Of a stretch of DNA of 64,000 bases, positions 25,619-40,600 are shown in pieces (position 1 is the first letter of the stretch; the number at the start of each line of letters is the position of its first letter). The notes under the pieces were generated by a model. That model saw nothing but the letters and a program-made list of their open reading frames with translations, had not been told where the DNA came from and ran no database searches. The stretch is from Xenopus tropicalis. Lineage: Eukaryota; Chordata; Amphibia; Anura; Pipidae. The stretch covers positions 155,509,047-155,573,046 of the forward strand of contig NC_030678.2 of NCBI RefSeq assembly GCF_000004195.4, given 5' to 3'. Made by a program: the position numbers and the translations under genes.

Positions 25619-28600
25619 GTAGGTGCAGCGGCGATGAGGCGGCGGCGCAGGGAAGGGCAGCCTTGTTTGGCCACTGCTGGGTGACAGGCGGGGGCTGGAG
25701 GCTTTGGGCTGCGGCGAGTGACGTGTGCTTAAGCGGCTGTCAGTGGTAGGACAGGTCGGGGATGAACTTCGGCCTAGTGTGGCAGTGAGACGGATCGGCA
25801 CTGTGCGCTGGGCAGCAGCCTGGCCTTATTTCCCTACGTGCTGCCACTCCCCCGAACCGCTGCACCTTGCACTGCCCGGAATGTGCGTGCCCGCCCGGCT
25901 GGGCTTGGGGAGGCAGGGAGCGCAGGTCCCACATCCCTGTGGCACTACCCCTGTGGCACTATCTCTGTGGCACTATCCATCCCTGTGCTACTATCCCTGT
26001 GCTACTATCCCTGTGCTACTATCCCTGTGGCACTACCCCTGTGGCACTACCCCTGTGGCACTACCCCTGTGGCACTACCCCTGTGGCACTATCCCTGTGC
26101 TACTAGCGGGCACATCCCTGTGGCACTATCCCTGTGGCACTATCCCTGTGGCACTATCCCTGTGGCACTATCCCTGTGCTACTACCCCTGTGCTACTACC
26201 CCTGTGCTACTACCCCTGTGCTACTACCCCTGTGCTACTACCCCTGTGGCACTATCCCTGTGGCACTATCCCTGTGGCACTATCCCTGTGGCACTATCCC
26301 TGTGGCACTATCCCTGTGGCACTATCCCTGTGCTACTAGCGGGCACATCCCTGTGGCACCATCCCTGTGGCACTACCCCTGTGGCACTACCCCTGTGCTA
26401 CTACCCCTGTGCTACTACCCCTGTGCTACTACCCCTGTGCTACTACCCCTGTGCTACTACCCCTGTGCTACTACCCCTGTGCTACTACCCCTGTGCTACT
26501 ACCCCTGTGGCACTATCCCTGTGGCACTATCCCTGTGGCACTATCCCTGTGCTACTATCCCTGTGCTACTATCCCTGTGCTACTATCCCTGTGCTACTAT
26601 CCCTGTGCTACTATCCCTGTGCTACTATCCCTGTGCTACTACCCCTGTAATACTATCCCTGTGGCACTATCCCTGTGGCACTATCCCTGTGGCACTATCC
26701 CTGTGGCACTATCCCTGTGGCACTATCCCTGTGCTGCTAGCGGGCAGCGATCTCTGCCATCTGAGGCGAACTTCTGTATGGGGGGGCCTTTAGCAGAGTA
26801 GGGCAGCAACCAAAAGGGGCTTTAGCCTTTCTGTGTATTTATCATTAGGGTTTCCACCTCCATTCAGTGCACTGACAGCCCAATTGGTGCCTAGAAGTCA
26901 CCAATACACCCCCCTGTGGAACCCACATGCCCCCAGGCAATATACCTTCTTATTTTTGAAATAAAAGCTCATTAAATGCTTTGGGGCGCTGTTAGTTCTT
27001 TACTGTCAGGAGGGGGCTAGTACCTTGGCTGTTGTGAGATTTTGGGGGGGGGGGGGGGTCATTCCTATTTCCTACCGCATACAGCTGAAAACCCTGGTTA
27101 GTTTTGTAGTTTTGGGGGTGAAAACATATTTCCTGCCCTAGGTATCCTCCAAAAGGTCTGCTGAATGGCTGATCTGCAGAGATGTTTACAAATATCTGTA
27201 ACCTTCTAAGGGGGGGGGGCATAAATGTTGGGCTTCAAGGGGGGCTTAAACTGAAAAAGTGTGAAAGCCATTGTGCTGAGGGGATCTTATTGTTCTGCTC
27301 ATTAATATTGATGACTGCATCTGGGAACGGCTCTACTGATAATGCTGCTGATATACGTTGCTGAACATTACATTAACCTCTTTCCACATAAAACTTCTCA
27401 TACTGCCCATAACGTATGGAAATTAAATGTGTTGAAAATCCATTATTGGACAGTGGAGCGTCCTTTTTAAAGTCAGGGATTGTCACCTTATAGTTACTTT
27501 ATAACAGTGACTAATGCCCTGTTTCCATAAAGTTGTTGCTGAATTGCATGTTGAAGGTCATTGGGCGACACTGGGAATTTTAGCTCAAAAACAGCTGAAG
27601 GCTGCAAGTCTGATATCTCTGCTTTACACAGCGCAGGCTAATGTTGCTAGAAAATCTCTTTGCATTTGGGTTGTGGGAAGTGGATGGAAATGTTCACACT
27701 GAGTTTTTGCAGTGAAGCTGTTACATTTTCAAGTTATTGCATTTATTTTTTTTAGTTTGATATATCTGACTGTGTTGTGCCAAAATTACATATAATCTTG
27801 GGACGTAACTAGAAGGATACAATGTTACAACTAACTGGATTGGTCTGTGTTTGCCCATTACAGTCGCAGTGTGTGCCCAGTTCATTCTGCAGTGTGAATG
27901 AGGGTTCAGATTTATTTAAAAACATCTCTTTAGAATCATATACAGGTATAGGACTTGTTATTCAGAATTTGCAGGTGCTATGGTTTTCTGGATAAGGGGT
28001 CTTTCCGTATTTTGTATCTCAATACCTAATGTCTACTAAAAAAAAATCTTGTAAACATTAACACTTAAACGCAATATGATTGTTTTGCTTCCAGTATGGA
28101 TTATTTATATCTTAGTTGGGAGCAAGTACAAGGTACTGTTTTATTATTATTGAGGAAATTATTTTTATAAATCTGAATTATGTAATTTAAATGGAGTCTT
28201 CCTGTAATTCAGAGCTTTCTTGATAATGGGTTTCCAGATAATGGCTCCCATACCTGTATTTTTACTCTGTGACAAGGAGCATCCCCTGTACAGTATATTC
28301 CTGTGGCATTAATTAGTGCACAATTAGTGAGCAGGTGCTGTGCATGGCTAATTGCAGACCTATTGTTATGCTTCTTGGCAACTCATTTCATTGTATTCAG
28401 TTGGGAATGGCTGTTACACTTCATAGGTGAGCCAAATCCATCATTACAAATTCATGTGACCAGGGAATGAGATTTGGATGTGCACACAGTGAATGAAATT
28501 CCTCATATATTATCCATTTCTTTCCTAGGCATTCTCTGCAGAAAATAAAGCGGGGCGGTATATGGTCGGTCAGATTCAAGTCTCCCTATAAATTCTGGCA

Positions 28601-31600
28601 CTTGTCCCTGCCATACACTATAAATTCTGCTCGTTTAGTTAGATAGCCAAACAAGTGGATGTTTCCCCTGAGTTGACTGCTTATGGTGGGCAGTCTTGGG
28701 CTAATCCTATCTTTTGGCCGTAGGGCCAATCTGCTTTTATGCACTCTTTTCTGAAGTTCAATTGACAGGCATGGCATCAGCCTGTGTGGAACTACATGGA
28801 GAATATATTTTAGTGCCATGTGGTATGAGACACAGTAGGAAGGAGGTCCCTGCCCCGTAGAGCTTACAATCTAAGTGCTTGGGTAAAATACAGGCACAAG
28901 TTGGAAGGTAAGAGTGTATCAGGTATGGGCATTTGCCTTTAAGCGCAGGACTAGGCAAAATAATGTTTTAGTGCTCCAGAAGGTAACAGCTGAGCTTTTT
29001 CTTAAAGAGAATGGGTGAGTTTTCCCTACGGAGGGATTCAGGGATAGAGTTCCAGAGGTAAGGAGCAGCGAGATAGAAAGGTTTAAGACGAGAGAGCGCA
29101 GTGGGTGTGGATGGTGTAAAAAGACCGAGGCTCTGAGAGGAGCGGAGGAGACAACCAGGAACATGCAGGGAGACCAGTGAAGTAATGTAGTGAGGAGCAG
29201 AGGAGTGCTTGGCGTATATTTTCAGCAAGCCGAAAATAGCACCATATGCCTCCTACCTGTGCCTGCACCAGAATGAATTAAATACGATCAGGTGCAGGCA
29301 CATGTAGCCAATATCCGCCAAAAAAACGCTAGACTTCATATCTTCGTCTGATATCGGCTACATGTTCCTGCAAAATCGTTTGCCGAAAATATACGCCAAA
29401 CACCACGTCTGGCATTGGCCTTAGTGGAACTACAGAAAGTAGTACATGATAGCTGAATCCACAGTGCTCAGCCTGAGTACATAAGGCCTCCTACACATGG
29501 ACGTTTGGACCTGCATTCCCCTGCGGTGGAGGGCATTTATGGAAACATAGTAAAAGTCATAAATGGGGAAAAAATTTCATAAACAAGAACAAAATTTGCA
29601 TGAATCAGTGTAACATTCTGCAGTACATTGATACATTGATAATTCTTCATATTAATGGTTTTTAGTATATTCCTCCCATCATCTACACAAGGCAGTGGCA
29701 CAGTAATCAGGTTGAATTGGTTGTAGTTTAACATTTTAGAAGATTTGAATGTAGAAAGCTTAGATGAAAATTATTCTCTGTAGGCTTCCTGCAGCTAGGT
29801 TTCATTTCTGTGGCAGCTTTATGTGGTTTTGGCTAGTTGGTAACATACGGACCATTATTATTATTATTATTAACATTTATTTATAAAGCGCCAACATATT
29901 CCGCAGCGCTGTACAATAAGTGGGTTTCATACATTGGACATACAGAGTAACATATAAAGCAAACAATAACCGATACAAGATATGAAGAGAGCCCTGCCCA
30001 AAAGAGCTTAAAATCTACAAACATGGCTTATTATTCAGCTAAACCAAGGGGTACAACTGAACCTGAACACTTCAAATCATGTGACTTCAAACCTCTGAGA
30101 AAATTGTTACGATTTTTCTCAGATTTAAATATGGAAATTTGGTTCCCAATTTAGTTTGGTATTTGGCCAAAGGAGGAGGATTTGCTATATGGCTGAATCT
30201 GGTTTCATTGAGGGTTTAATGCATCAGTGCAATTGTCAGTATTAAAGGACAGCTTAAAATTGGGGCACAAATATAGCTAATCTCTAGTGCCAAAATCAGT
30301 GTTAGAACATTGAAAATTGGTTTAAGGAATTCAGTGAAATTGGTTGTTTGTAAAGGCAGGGCCGTATCTATATATAGGCACCCAAGGGCCTGTGCCTAGG
30401 GCAGCATCCTTGGGAGGGGAGGTTGGATTGTGAGTTCCCATATAACTGATAAATTACAATAATCCCCAGCAACAATCAGATACTCTCTGGCCAAATCCAG
30501 AGGCAGGACCTGGGGAGGTGAGGGTTCCCACGGCGATCTGCGCTGCTTGTGACATCACTTCCGCAACGAAGGGGCACAGTTCCGGGCCTTAATACAGCCC
30601 TGTATTGGCCCTGTCATTTTAGTCAGGAGGAGGTATATGATATAGATACATTTCAATATGGTTGCAGTGCAGTACATACCATACTTGTTTTCAGTTTTGC
30701 TGGTCTATACAGATGGGAATAGAGACAAAAACATAAAGCAATACTACTAGCAGTTCTACTTTAAGCCCTCCACTCTGGGGTTATGTAATAAAAGGCACTA
30801 AGTTTGGTCATTAATCTTGTTGGCAACTCAGTGTCACTCCCCCTGTTTCAGACAAAGTTGATTTTCCTGACTTGACATGTACAGTTTTTCTTAAGCGCTA
30901 AAAAAGTTGTGACTCTTTCAAATTTACTGTGTAACAAAACAGCTAAAAATCCAAATCTGACAATTTGCCAGCTAAAACTTGCCGAGATTATGTAGAAGTC
31001 ACTGGCAGATGTCCCTTCCCTGCAGGATCCTTCTTTTGCTATGAAATTTAGAGTTTTAGAATTTTTTAAGCTGTTTTTTTGTGCAACAATTCACAAAAAG
31101 TAGAGGTTTCATTGTGACAATTTAAAAAAAGTTGCAGTTAACTCTCTCTAAACCTGTATCGTACATTTTCCCACTGTGTCTTTTAACTCTCACCCTCAGA
31201 AGCCACATTCCAATATTTTGCACTGATGAGATCTAACAAGGTTGAAACAGGCTGCCAGCAAGTATGGGTATATGGTCATGAATTATTAGGCTGTATCTGT
31301 GCTGTAAAACCAGCAGTTGTGGATGCATAGTTGGTAATAGGGATGTTATAGAGTGATTTGCATGTCTCCGTCCAAAATGTGAGAGTTAAAACTTCCTATT
31401 TTTGGTTTTAAGGCAGTGGAAATGTGTGTAGCAGGAGGTATATCCCCTGTTTTCCGAAGGCTTCACCCTAATGTTGCTTAAATAGCTGAAAAGTCTTTAG
31501 GCCATTGTCACACTAGGAAGGTGTTTTCTCTACCTGCATAGAAAGTTGAAAAATAAAGGGAGTTATGTTCCCATCTGCTCCATGTTACCAGTTCCTTGCC

Positions 31601-34600
31601 AGGCAGAGCAGTGGCCTGCGGCACACATATGGAGTGCTTCTCAGCTTTAAAATACATACGTTCATGAATGGGAGCAAAGCTTTAAATACGCAAATATGCA
31701 GAGTTACCACTAGTATGTCCCTGGCTCACAGTGGCTTGTCATCGATGGAGGCTGAGGGTGCCAGCTAAGGCATTAGGCTGTATGTACTATTGTGTGGGCC
31801 CTAGCCAGGGCTTCACCTTGAGAATTTGTGTGCCAACATGCAGCAGGCTCCAACTGATGCATTCACTAAGGAATACTGTCAGGGGAAAACGCATCAAAAC
31901 ATATTTAATAGAGCTTCTCCAGCAGAATCCTTTTTTAAGAATGCGAACAGATTTTTCAATATTTAATTTTGAAATTTCACATGGGGCTAGCCATATTCAT
32001 TTCCCAGGATGCCACAGCCATGTGACCTGTGCTCTGATAAACTTCAGTCACACTTTACTGCTGAGCTGCAAGTTGGAGTGATCAATGGGAAGGGAGCAAG
32101 ATAGCAGCTCCCAGTAGATATCAGAATAGCACTCAGTAGTAAGAAAGCCAAGTCCGGCTTGGGACTCCTCCAGTTACACGGGAGTAGGAGAAACAATATG
32201 TTACCTGAAAGCAGGCTCCTTCTGAAAGTTAATACCCAGGCCCAATGCACTGACATGGAGCCTACACACCAATATTACAGCTAAAAAATTACATTTGTTG
32301 GTTCAAGAATAACATTTTAAATGGTAGAGTGAATTATTTGCTATGTTAACAGTGTAACCTAGAAATAAAAAGTACACCTTGACTATCATTAAAAATGCAT
32401 TGGGAGTAGGCTAATCAGATGAGGAATACAAAGCTTGCTATGGCTGATAATGCTGTCATGCTATTTTTGTGCTTTTTGTTTGTTTTTAAACAAAAGGAGG
32501 ATCCTAGAAAGTAAATAACCAGGACAGTGGTTAAACAATCTATAGCTAAACAGTACACTGACCTTACATAATGGGATCAAACAGTTGCCACTAGCCCTTT
32601 ATTCACTGGGTCTCCTGCCTTTTCATGAAACAGTACAGCCTTCCCCCCCCCCCCACCCACATTGCTGTCATAGTGTTTTCTTCTCTTACCATGGAATCTC
32701 TGGCCACTGCTTCTCCCTCCTGCAGCCCCCGGAGAATTACCTCCCTTCAGTCCTATTTTTTTATTGTTTAGCTTTCTGTTAGCAGCTCTCCAGTTTAGAA
32801 TTTCAGCAATTTAACCTAGCAACCAGGTAGTGGGTTGAAAGAGAGACATAGATATGAATAGGGGAGGCCTAAATAAAAACTAATATATAGTAACAATAAA
32901 ATTGTAGCCTCACAGAGCAATAGTGTTATGGCTGCTGGGGTCAGTGACCCCCATTTGAAAGCTGGAGTGAGAAGAAGACGACAAATAATTAAAAAACTAT
33001 ACAAAATTAAAAAACAAAGACCCATTGAAAAGTTGGTAAAAATAAGTTGTTCTATAACATACTAAAAGTTAACATGAAGGTGAACCACCTTTTTAAGAAC
33101 AAGTGGTGGTGGCAACAAGATCTCTGAGTATTTCTGGACTAAAGGCATCTGTCACTACTACATCTGCTAAAGGCAGCACGTTTCCTATAGATTCATAAGG
33201 AAAGCAGTGTGGGTGTGTATGGGTATTGGGTTTTTTTGCCTGATTGCAACAGCAATTAAAATACTGTTTGGCATTAACCCTTTCTGCCAGTATCCTCCAT
33301 TGTTTAATTTTGGTGTTTCCCTAGTTGTTCTATTGTTATGTACCAGCTGTTTATTGTTATATTGTTAGTTGGTGTTGGGGTTATTGTATGTATCCCTGGG
33401 CCTCCTTCCTCTTCTACCCAACATCGTACAGTCCCCATAGTACTTGGTAGCATATTGCATTCACTTAAATAGCTAAAGGGATTCTGCCATGATTTTACCT
33501 GTGCCCTATATTTTGCTGGGTACATATCTCTTTTAATTTGTTTTGAATACTTGTCTGTCTATATATTTTATTTTTTACTTTGTTGTTAAATCTACACCCT
33601 GGTACAGTCTGCTATTCCTTTAAACCATGTATTGTTACATTAACTACTCTGTAAAAGTAAAGTTGTAATAATCCTGATTCAGTAGAATTCAAAGCGGGAT
33701 GTAAGAGATAAAATAAAACTGAGATTTTAACATCAGCATTTGGAATAACTAAGAAGTGATTTAGTTGGGACCCTACTTGATACAATTTGATTTAATCTGG
33801 CAGTCATTTCCTAACATTTCTCCATGATCTGCTTTTATTTTGATCTGGATGTTGTGAGACAGAAATAATACATTCTAGTATTGACCAATAATTCTGACAT
33901 AAACAATGCCTATATAAGTATGCAATTTTTTTGTAATATAAAACATTTATTGGCCTCTAATTGGAACTGCAGAGCATGTATTCACCCTTTAGCCCCTTTT
34001 AGCTTAATTTAATAGTTTTTATCACGTATTTTTGAATGAGCTTTTAGATCCCTATATCCATCCCTATCTGTGGCGCCCTCTGAGGTCACTCAATCACAGA
34101 CAATGTAATACTTCTTGCACCCAGGGTCACATTGCCATAAAGCACTGGTGCTCACTATGGGACATGTCTTGAAAACCCCACTGCAAGGGCTTCACCAGTT
34201 GCCCTAATGCATTTGGTGCAGTCCAGGAACCTGCATTTATTTGACATGTTCCTAATTTTACACATTATCTAGTGCAGGTATAGGATCCATTATCTGGAAA
34301 CCTGTTATCCAGCTCAAATTTTGGGAAGGCCATGTCCAGTAGACCCCGCTATAAGCAAATTATTCACGTTTTTAAAAATGATTTTCTTTTCTCTCTGTAA
34401 TACTAAAATAGTACCTTGTACTTTGTTCTCAACTAGGATAGAATTAATCCTCATTAGAGGCAAAACATCCCATTGGGTTTAATTATTGTTTACATGATTT
34501 TTTTTAAAGTAAACTTATTATATAAAGCTCCACATTACAGAAAGACCCCTTATCTGGAAAACACCAAGCATTCTTGATAACATGTCCCATACCTGTAATG

Positions 34601-37600
34601 TTACAAAAAAAAGGAGGCACTTGGATTCCCCTTGGTTGGCCAAACAGCACTACTTGTAATATTAGGTTAGTGCAAGTAAACCACACAAGTCTGTATACCG
34701 GACTAAGGGGCTCTCCCTAAAACATATGTGGTTTTCCTAGCGCTCCTCTAGTAAAATGTGTAAGGCCTCTCACCCACCAAGAGGAATCTTTGTGTCTTTT
34801 TGTGTTATAGGGGGATTCATGCAGCAGAACATTTTTTTTAGAAGACATAAGTTAAAAAAAAGCTAAATAGATAACGGTAATGCAGCTAATTCCCTCTAGG
34901 TTGATCTGTGGAAACCCATTCTGTGTAGCTATGTTTATTGGGACAGTATTGTGCCATAACATGAAAGGGCCTTCCCCAAACTGTTGCCTCAAAGTAAGTA
35001 GCATTAAATTGACACAAATAAGGTTGTGCACTGTAGCCTTAAGGTTTGCTTTCACTGGAGCCAGGGGCCCTAGCCCAAACCATGAAAAACAACGTCATAC
35101 CTTAATGCCTCCTCCACCAAAACTTTACCTTCGACATTATGAATTCAGGCAGGAAGTGATGTAGTGGCATGTACCAAAGCCAGGCTTTTCCATCAGACCC
35201 ATAGTGAAATGTAATTTATTTCTCCAGAGTCCTATGACATTGACCTTTACACCACTCCAACTGATGCTTGCTATTGCACATGGTGATGCAGGTTTTCTTT
35301 GCCTCTAATCAACTAAAAATCCCATGTTCCCTATATATAGTTCTTGTGCTGATATTGCTTCTGGGGATAGTTTAGACCTGAGCAGTCAGTGTTCCAATAG
35401 AAGGCATGTCCTTTGCATGGAATGTCCAGACCCTTATACCCATATAGTGTACTTTGGTACTATTGTGGCAAAAACTATACTGATAGACCCTAGTGTGCTT
35501 ATGTGAGTGGCACTTATGTAAGACAGTGGTAATTAAATTATGAGGATATATAATGCAAGCTGTTTGTATTCGGTATGAATTAAGAATAACAAACATCTCA
35601 AAATGGAAAGCCTCGTGCAGGTATAGAACCTGCCGCCACTGTATTTGACAGAATATTGTTCTGCCCCCTCCAAATTGTCACATCTGCACCATCTCAGCAA
35701 TCTAAGCATTCGCAAAGGGTATTTTTAGGCAGTAGTGTTTATCTGGAAGATTAAATCCTTGTCAGGATTAAGAGGGAAACAAAACCCCTTTTTCTTGTTA
35801 ATCCCATGATTTTAACTTGAATCATTGCCATCAAATGTGTCAGGCTACATTTATACCAATCTCATCAACACTTTGCTTCCTTTCCTTTCCCAGCCTGTAG
35901 CTATAATGGGTCAGCTGTACTGTGCTTTGTGTCCCTGATCTAAATCTGGCTCGGCTTTCACTCATTTATTTATACAAGACCTGTATAGTCAGCAGTGCTG
36001 GGCAAATCCTCCCACAAAGGGATGGCCATGTTGTACCATTAAAGGGATATCACAACATGTATATATATCATGTATATCTTTGTATATGTAGCACTGCTGT
36101 GTATGCAGCACTCTTTATTTTAAGAGTACAAAAAGTGGGTGGGTTATTTACAGGTACAAATAGGAGGGCAATAAGTGATGTTAAATTATGGCTAAATTAT
36201 AGCCATAAGCACTCACAGAAACGCTGCACTGACTTCTCTGTCAAAAGATTAGTTGTGTCTGTTTTCCTCTGCCAGAGACAAGCAGCCCTCTGCTCTCTCC
36301 TGCTCCCCCCTCCCCCATAAATGCTAAGAACGCACTCCCCCCTTAGGAATGTGGATCTGAGCCAATCAGCAGGAAGCTGACTCATAGTCTAACTAACTGA
36401 GCATGTTCACTTGGTCTGGGTCTCGGTGCAAGAGTGAGGCATTATGGGAACTTTCTTTACACAGCTCAGTGTTTTTACTTCCTGTTTGGCTTCTGATCAT
36501 CTGAACGGCTGAAATATGGGGAGACTTAAGGGCACTGTTGAGAGAACTAAAGGTATGCCTGCAGCTTGAGTTAACTCTTTATTTCCTTCTCCTTTAAGGT
36601 GCAGTTAGCACCTCATAAAAGGGCTCATCATGAAATATAAGCAGTCGGGTGTATTTTCTACATAGGCACCCTAAGGTGGCCAACATGGCTTTACATGTAG
36701 GGATCAGCTTGTTTGGTAAGTTTGCCAAATGAACGTTCCTTCCCCTGACATGCCTATCTAAGGTGGGCAAAATCAGGCTGATCAATTTGTTTGGACCTAG
36801 GGCCATATGATCAGGTAACGGCTATGTAAGCCTCAACCAATTTTTATCCAGATATCGATCGGGTAGGCCCGTCTGAGGGTCTCATACATGGCCCACAAGC
36901 TGCCAACTTGATCTGTCAGTAGCTTTTATCAGTTTCTGTTTGGCCACCTTAAATCCAGTGTTGGAACTGGGGTTAGGGAAAGTACCCCTCCTTTCTGCAC
37001 ATGTGCCGAATACAGCCATGTAAACAAGCACATTTAGAGGTGTATGTACATTGGAGACAAACATCATTAGTGATGTTGTCCATAGCAACCAATCAACAAT
37101 ATAAATTTGAACGGTCACCTACAAGTTAGAAAACAAAAGCAAAGATCTGATTGGTTGCTATGGCCAACATCACAAGTGATGTTTGTTGCACAGTAGCTCA
37201 GGGGAAGAAAACTCAACAGTGCAGATGTTTTATTGCCTTCCTGCCTTGGTAAAATAATTTTCCCTTTACTGCTTATCTGTATTTTTTAAACAAGAGAGTG
37301 GTTTCAAATGACAATTAACAAAGCACTAGTTTATTTATTGCAGGGCGGTCAATTAGGGCCTGATTGTAACATTGTGACCATGGATCACAAGACATACATA
37401 GTGTTCTAGTAGTTCCAAAGCTGCCACATCAAGTCCAAGCCAGAATAAACTTCATTTCAAAGTCACTGAGTTCATAATGAATGAAAGGTGAAATGTAGAT
37501 CGTTAGTTAATTAGCTGACACAGATCCTGTTCTTCCATCACGTGCACTGCAGCCCTTTTGTTTACAGCATGAACTATTAGAAATGAAGCAAATACAATTT

Positions 37601-40600
37601 ATACCTGGCTTAATGATGGCACAGTTCAGCTGTAAAGAGAAAGATAATAAATAGTACTTTCCATTGACATTTAAAACACAGTTGCAGGTTGGTGTTATCC
37701 ATTTGGGGTATAATGGGACGGTTATAATGGAACAGCATTAGGCTACATTGCCTGACGTGTGGATTTATGTGCCCTTCCTTCTATCCAGTCCTTCCAAATG
37801 CCATCTCACTGCTGCCAATACCTTCCTAGCAATTATCATTGCCTCCAGGCACTAATGGCCTTCATTCACTGGTACCATGGGTTTGATATCTCTCACACTG
37901 AGAGTGTTGGCAGGATGGGTATTCTCATGTTCCAAATGATAATGGCTAGTGCATTCTTTAACCCTTTAAGTGCTGTAGGTTGTAGAACCTTTGTTTCTGG
38001 GTTTGTGTATTTTCAGTGTGGGATCACAAAAAGCACAGTAGGGGTTAAAAAGTTCCAAGAGCTGTATGAATCAAGTCTGGCTTCCATATTGCTCAGATGG
38101 CACAGGGTGTCTGTTATTTCCAACAAACTATCGGCATTAACTATAGGCATGCAGTCACCTCCCAAATAGCAGACTGACCAGATTACTGCACGGGATCTGA
38201 TATTCAGAATGCTTGGTACATGTTGTTTTCTGGAAAAGGGATTTTTCTGTAATTTGGAAATGTTTTTAAAGGAAAACTATACCCCCAGAATAAATACTTA
38301 ACCAACAGATAGTTTATATTACCATATATACTTGAGTATAAGCCAAGGTACCTAATTTTACCTAAGAAAACTGGAAAAACCTATTGACTCGAGTATAAGC
38401 CTAAAGTAGGAAATGCAGCAGATTCTGAAAAGTTTCAATAATCAAAGTAAATTCCAATAAAATTAGGGTCTATCAATCTTACTGACCAAATACATGCAGG
38501 GAATGAGTATGCTAGATGCCAGGCTCCCCCTACTGCCTCCTCTAGAAGGGTGCCCCCTGCCTCTCACAGGCTTAACAGCATGATCACCTGGAGAAGGAAT
38601 CACTCATTAATACCTGCGTTGCTATTGGACCACCTCTCCCCGATTCCCACAAAATGCACAAAGTTGCCGGGGGCTGATGGAAATTGACAAAAACTAATTC
38701 TCTGCACTCACCCATATCAATATATAAGGGACAGGAAGATATTTAATGCAGGTAGCATGTGATGTCACTTCGTCACGCCGGGGGCGGAGCAATGAGTCAG
38801 GAAGGAGCAGCGTGCAGAAGAGCGCACAGGGAGTCTGGGGTTGACAGGGGCAGCGGGAAAAATATATATTTTTATAGAGACCTACATTGTTTGGGGGTAT
38901 AGTTTTCCTTTAACAAAGCCAGATAGGACTGTGTGGCATCAGCAAGTATTCGTACTAGCTTAGTTTATACTGTATCAAGTGCAAGCATTGTTTTATTATA
39001 GGGTGAATTTTGGAGCTTTACAGATAGTAAATCCTATACATGTACTAAATTTAGTTGCAAAACTTTTACCAGAATTCGGGCTCTGACTGCTCGATGATCA
39101 CAGGGTCCGTATTTGCATTCCTGGCGCTCACTTCTATTGGCATTAGAAACCAATGAGAAAATGCTTTTTATAGACTGAGTACAGAGGCACCCTTCAGCAT
39201 TGATTTTTGTATGGATCCATAATAAGCATATTATCCTAACCTACAATTTGGAATGGTGGTTAACATTCCCAGCATGCTGCTCCACATTCAGCTTTATATA
39301 CACTGACTGGTTATATGGCTTATTTATATGGCTTATGTGCCTGTGGGATAATATTTGTGGAACGTGATGAAGCTTACTGAATGGGCTCAAACTACTGCAA
39401 TGATAAAAACGCTGAAATTATTTCCAGATACATAAATATAGTTGGTATTAAAGTTGCCAGAGAAGGGATCATGTCTTCAAGGAGAATTTTCAAATTTGAT
39501 TTTTAGTATAAGGGTTTTAAACAGATGTTAAAAGGAAGGAAGTTAATAATCGTTTAAAAGCTACAAGTTGCCATACACTGGCAGATTTTAGCTGCCAATT
39601 TGAGTCCTTCAGACCGATTTGCCAGGTTATCTGCCTGTGTATCGGGACACCCAATAGGCCTCCCTGACCAATATCTGGCCAAGAATTGGGCAGATGTCGA
39701 TCGGGCAGATAAGATTTTCTCTTCAGATCAGGCAGATTTGATTTTCCCTTTAGATTGGGGATCACAGTGGCTCATTTATGCGATCCTCGCTCCGATGGTG
39801 CCTATACCTGTTTATGTCTTTCGATCATTAAACTTGTAATTGCTGTACAGGTATGGGATTCCTTATCCAGAAACCCGTTATCCAGAAAGTTCAGAATTAC
39901 AGAAAGGCCATCTCCCATAGACTCCATTATAAGCAAATAATTCTAATTTTTAAAAATGATTTCCTTTTTCTCTGTAATAATAAAACAGTACCTTGTACTT
40001 GATCCCAACTAAGATATAATTACCCCTTATTGGGGGCAGAACAATCCTATTGGGTTTATTTCATGGTTAAATGATTCTCTTTTCTCTGTAATAATAAAAC
40101 AGTACCTGTACTTGATCCCAACTAAGATATAATTACCCCTTATTGGGGGCAGAACAGCCCTATTGGGTTTATTTAATGGTTAAATGATTCCCTTTTCTCT
40201 GTAATAATAAAACAGTACCTGTACTTGATCCCAACTAAGATATAATTACCCCTTATTGGGGGCAGAACAGCCCTATTGGGTTTATTTAATGGTTAAATGA
40301 TTCCCTTTTCTCTGTAATAATAAAACAGTACCTGTACTTGATCCCAACTAAGATATAATTACCCCTTATTGGGGGCAAAACAATCCTATTAGGTTTATGT
40401 AATATTTAAATGATTTTTAGCAGGCTTTGGGCTCTGGCACACGGGGAGATTAGTCGCCCACGACAAAACTCCCTGTTCGTGGGCGACTAATCTCCCCGAG
40501 TTGCCATCCCACCGGCGAAAATGTAAGTCGCCGGTGGGATGGCACACGCGAGGCAACTTCGGCGATTTGCCGAAATCGTCTGCGCAGCATGTGCCATCCC

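Noticed and set aside
25725..26801. Several overlapping long open frames (140-270 codons) with repeated [18 protein letters not shown] residues
   Set aside because: They lie entirely in a 14-bp tandem repeat with no stop in any plus frame. The same cyclic peptide appears in all three frames, and the region is the start of usp12 intron 1.
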